Shown: positions 61,877 to 64,000 of the stretch, piece by piece | Layout of the letters: every line of letters starts with the position of its first letter | How positions within the stretch are numbered: the stretch's first letter is position 1 | Assembly: GCF_048771995.1 (NCBI RefSeq) | Contig: NC_133063.1 | Coordinates: 28,538,810-28,602,809 of the forward strand | Length of the DNA: 64,000 nt | Direction: 5' to 3' | Origin: Taeniopygia guttata | Lineage: Eukaryota; Chordata; Aves; Passeriformes; Estrildidae | The notes under the pieces: model-generated | The model's database searches: none | What the model was told of the DNA's origin: nothing | Seen by the model: only the letters and a program-made list of their open reading frames with translations | Translations under genes and position numbers: made by a program

Positions 61877-63643
61877 ATAAGGGAGAGTGACAAGGGAGAT
61901 GACACAGTGAAGAGTGAGAAAGTGCAAAAAAAGCAGGAAAGAAATCCTACCAATCTCACTCATAATCTGAGACTGATGTCAAAACAAATGTCTGGTGAGT
62001 GAAAGGGATGAGGTTTGCCATTTCACTCCAACTTTAGTTGTTCTGTAGCCTGCCTCAGTGCTGTGATGTGTGGGTCCACACTATCCACAGCCATACATTT
62101 GCAGAATATCTGTCTGTAAGCATCAGTTTCTCTGTCAACAACACACATTTGCTCTGTGCTGCAGTGAGAGTGGGCACGGGCATCTCAAAAGAGTAAAATC
62201 TGTCTCTTTGGCACATAACATCTTGTGGTTTTTCCCATTAGATAATATTTAAAGTGTTTTCCCTCCACCCATCCATCTAATTCTGCTTTCTTTTTTTGCG
62301 CTATTATTTTCCCCATTGTGATGACCAGAACTATGAAACCTGGCAACAAGCTTGTTTTTACCAGTGATGGTGCAACAGGAATATCCTTCCTGAAAAAATT
62401 TTGCAAAAGAAGTTTCTTTTCTTTGTGAGACTTAAGTTACAGCTAACTTGGTTGCCAGCAGAGGTGCTTCAGAGAAATAACAGTGAAAAGCACTGTTTAT
62501 GTCCCTAAGCCTGAAGTTAAATAATCAGAAAGTTTCAGAAAAAATTAAGATACTTTAACTCCAGAGGACTGGAGATTAAATTGTAAAAGCTCTGACACAT
62601 CATACCTGTTTTGCTTTACATATGACCTTCATTTTTCATAGCATTTAATACCATTGATTGGTTATTTTCACTAAAACTTAGAAGCACATTGAGAGAATTG
62701 GTATCTGTAGGTGAAATCCATGTCCCAGTTTTGACACATTACAAAGAGCATTATAGAAATCTTGAAGTCATTGTTTTTTCACCTATTTGCCATTAATCAT
62801 ATCCTCCCTCCAGATTATTTGCAATTTCATGTGTCAGAAGTTGAACTCTCAGGAAAAATATTATCCAGAACAGGAGTAAAACAAGAATGATAGAATCACC
62901 ACCTATTACATGAATTCCTCTCTCCTAATTATTCTGATTTTAACTGTTTCTACTCTGGCAGTTATTAAGTATACATCTGGTTTCTGAATTCTAAGTTAAG
63001 TGTCTACATAGTATTTTTAATTGTTGCATCAAGTAGTTTTATCAGGAAACACTGAGTATTTGAAACTATACTGCAGACTGTGGTTCTATTTGTTTTGGTA
63101 AAATGTGTATGTCTTTTGTAAACTAATTCATTATATTTTGTTTTTAATGAAAGATTTTTAAAAATTCCTTCAAGAAATGGGATTGTATTAAGGATACACA
63201 TATAAGGAGTTATCTTGTGTGTTTTTCCTTTGATGGAAATCATTCTGATGCTCAAAAGACATTTGGTGCCCCTATCTGACCTGGATACTGGAAACTCTGT
63301 GCTTTGCCTCTAGATTTTACTTTCTCCAGTTTGCCATTCCCTTCAGACTCTTACTATCAGTGATATGAAATGCTGTGCACTGATATGTATTGACAGGTCC
63401 TGATTAAAATTCATTTCCCATTGCCTGCTATTACTTCAAAGGAACAAAGATCTTTTTTGAAAGAAAACCTAAGTTTTCTTTGAGGTGCTGAGCATGAAAA
63501 CTGTCTTTGTTTGATAAGCAGCAGCTGATGATTCCTCTCTTTTCAACTCAGTGACTGGTCACTACTGAAAATCTGTAAAGGCTGGATTTTGCTTTTGTCA
63601 CATCCAGGTGCTGCTGACAGCTAACAAGCTGCTATTTCGAAAG

Positions 63644-63712
63644 CAGTGCTTATCCTTACCAGTGCTTATCTGCTTATTCCTTAGGCAGTGCTTATCTGCT
63701 TATTCTTTAGGC
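63644..63712. repeat. 26-bp tandem duplication with partial third copy
   Basis: AGTGCTTATCTGCTTATTCC... begins at 63661 and again at 63687, differing at one base over 26. A truncated relative (AGTGCTTATCCTTACC) precedes at 63644-63660. Confidence 0.93.
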
Positions 63713-64000
63713 AGAAGAAATAGAAAAAAGGTACTACACCTTGAAGCACAGAATTTATTTTTAGGCTAGCTCTGTATATTTTGACCCAAGGGAAGCAGCT
63801 GTTTAATTTCAGTGCCATTTTCTTCTGTTCGTGGACATCAAGAACCTGGTAGTTAAATCTCATTCCCCTTTCACTCTGCTTGCAAGTTGCATGTAAACTT
63901 CCAGTAACTTTTGCCTCCTTTTTCTGATTCTGAACAAGTCCAAGTCAATTTTGCATTACAGGCATGTGGGACCTAAATGGAAGACAGTACAAAAACTTGC

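Larger units (their letters stand above)
55286..64000. other. AT-rich non-repetitive DNA
   Basis: No gene or mobile element is recognised in this last 8.7 kb. It contains several microsatellites (listed) and a 26-bp duplication at 63661-63712. A high-complexity block at about 57690-58140 carries homeodomain-like CTAATTAAG and TTAAT cores and could be a conserved non-coding element. Confidence 0.55.

Noticed and set aside
1..64000. CRISPR arrays, rRNA, integrons, operons or phage
   Set aside because: Nothing of this kind is present; sequence features are those of a vertebrate nuclear genome.

Overview
The window looks like about 64 kb of avian nuclear DNA, probably from a songbird. It is AT-rich. 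Its interspersed repeats are CR1 LINE 3' ends and solo LTRs with ERVK-like (6-bp) or ERVL-like (5-bp) target-site duplications. I see no mammalian Alu, L1 or B1 sequence. The bird call rests on the CR1 tails and LTR architecture; 'songbird' is weaker inference from the number of well-preserved solo LTRs. I saw nothing prokaryotic, no CRISPR array and no rRNA.

Layout. 1-4.6 kb: AT-rich non-repetitive DNA. 4.65-5.34 kb: solo LTR. 5.58-5.69 kb: the best minus-strand candidate for a terminal coding exon. 7.2-7.7 kb: GC-richer island with a CAG/CTG tract. 8.8-9.8 kb: CR1 split by a solo LTR with a perfect 6-bp duplication. 14.0-14.3 kb: two CR1 tails end to end on the minus strand. 18.7-20.9 kb: a 2.1-kb GC-rich TG...CA retroviral unit on the minus strand, probably a very long solo LTR. 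22.8-23.2 kb: short LTR. 27.3-28.1 kb: minus-strand CR1. 37.9-39.3 kb: 1.4-kb LTR with terminal inverted repeats. 49.9-50.4 kb: minus-strand solo LTR. 54.4-55.3 kb: internally deleted CR1. The rest is AT-rich DNA with microsatellites and small local duplications.

Genes. No complete protein-coding gene is visible. The long open frames belong to retroelements or look accidental. A few short segments have splice-site-like borders and coding-like codon use: 5580-5694 and 35226-35325 on the minus strand; 12360-12570, 43495-43602, 47174-47210 and 53286-53358 on the plus strand. The last three can be joined in one frame. They are candidates only, because short open segments between splice-like sites are common by chance. 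The window best fits a gene-poor region or large introns whose main readable content is fossil retroelements. I found no convincing novel biological system. The most interesting items are the 2.1-kb LTR with internal ORFs, an exact 27-nt direct repeat flanking it, and the CR1 copy that joins ORF1-like sequence to a 3' tail.
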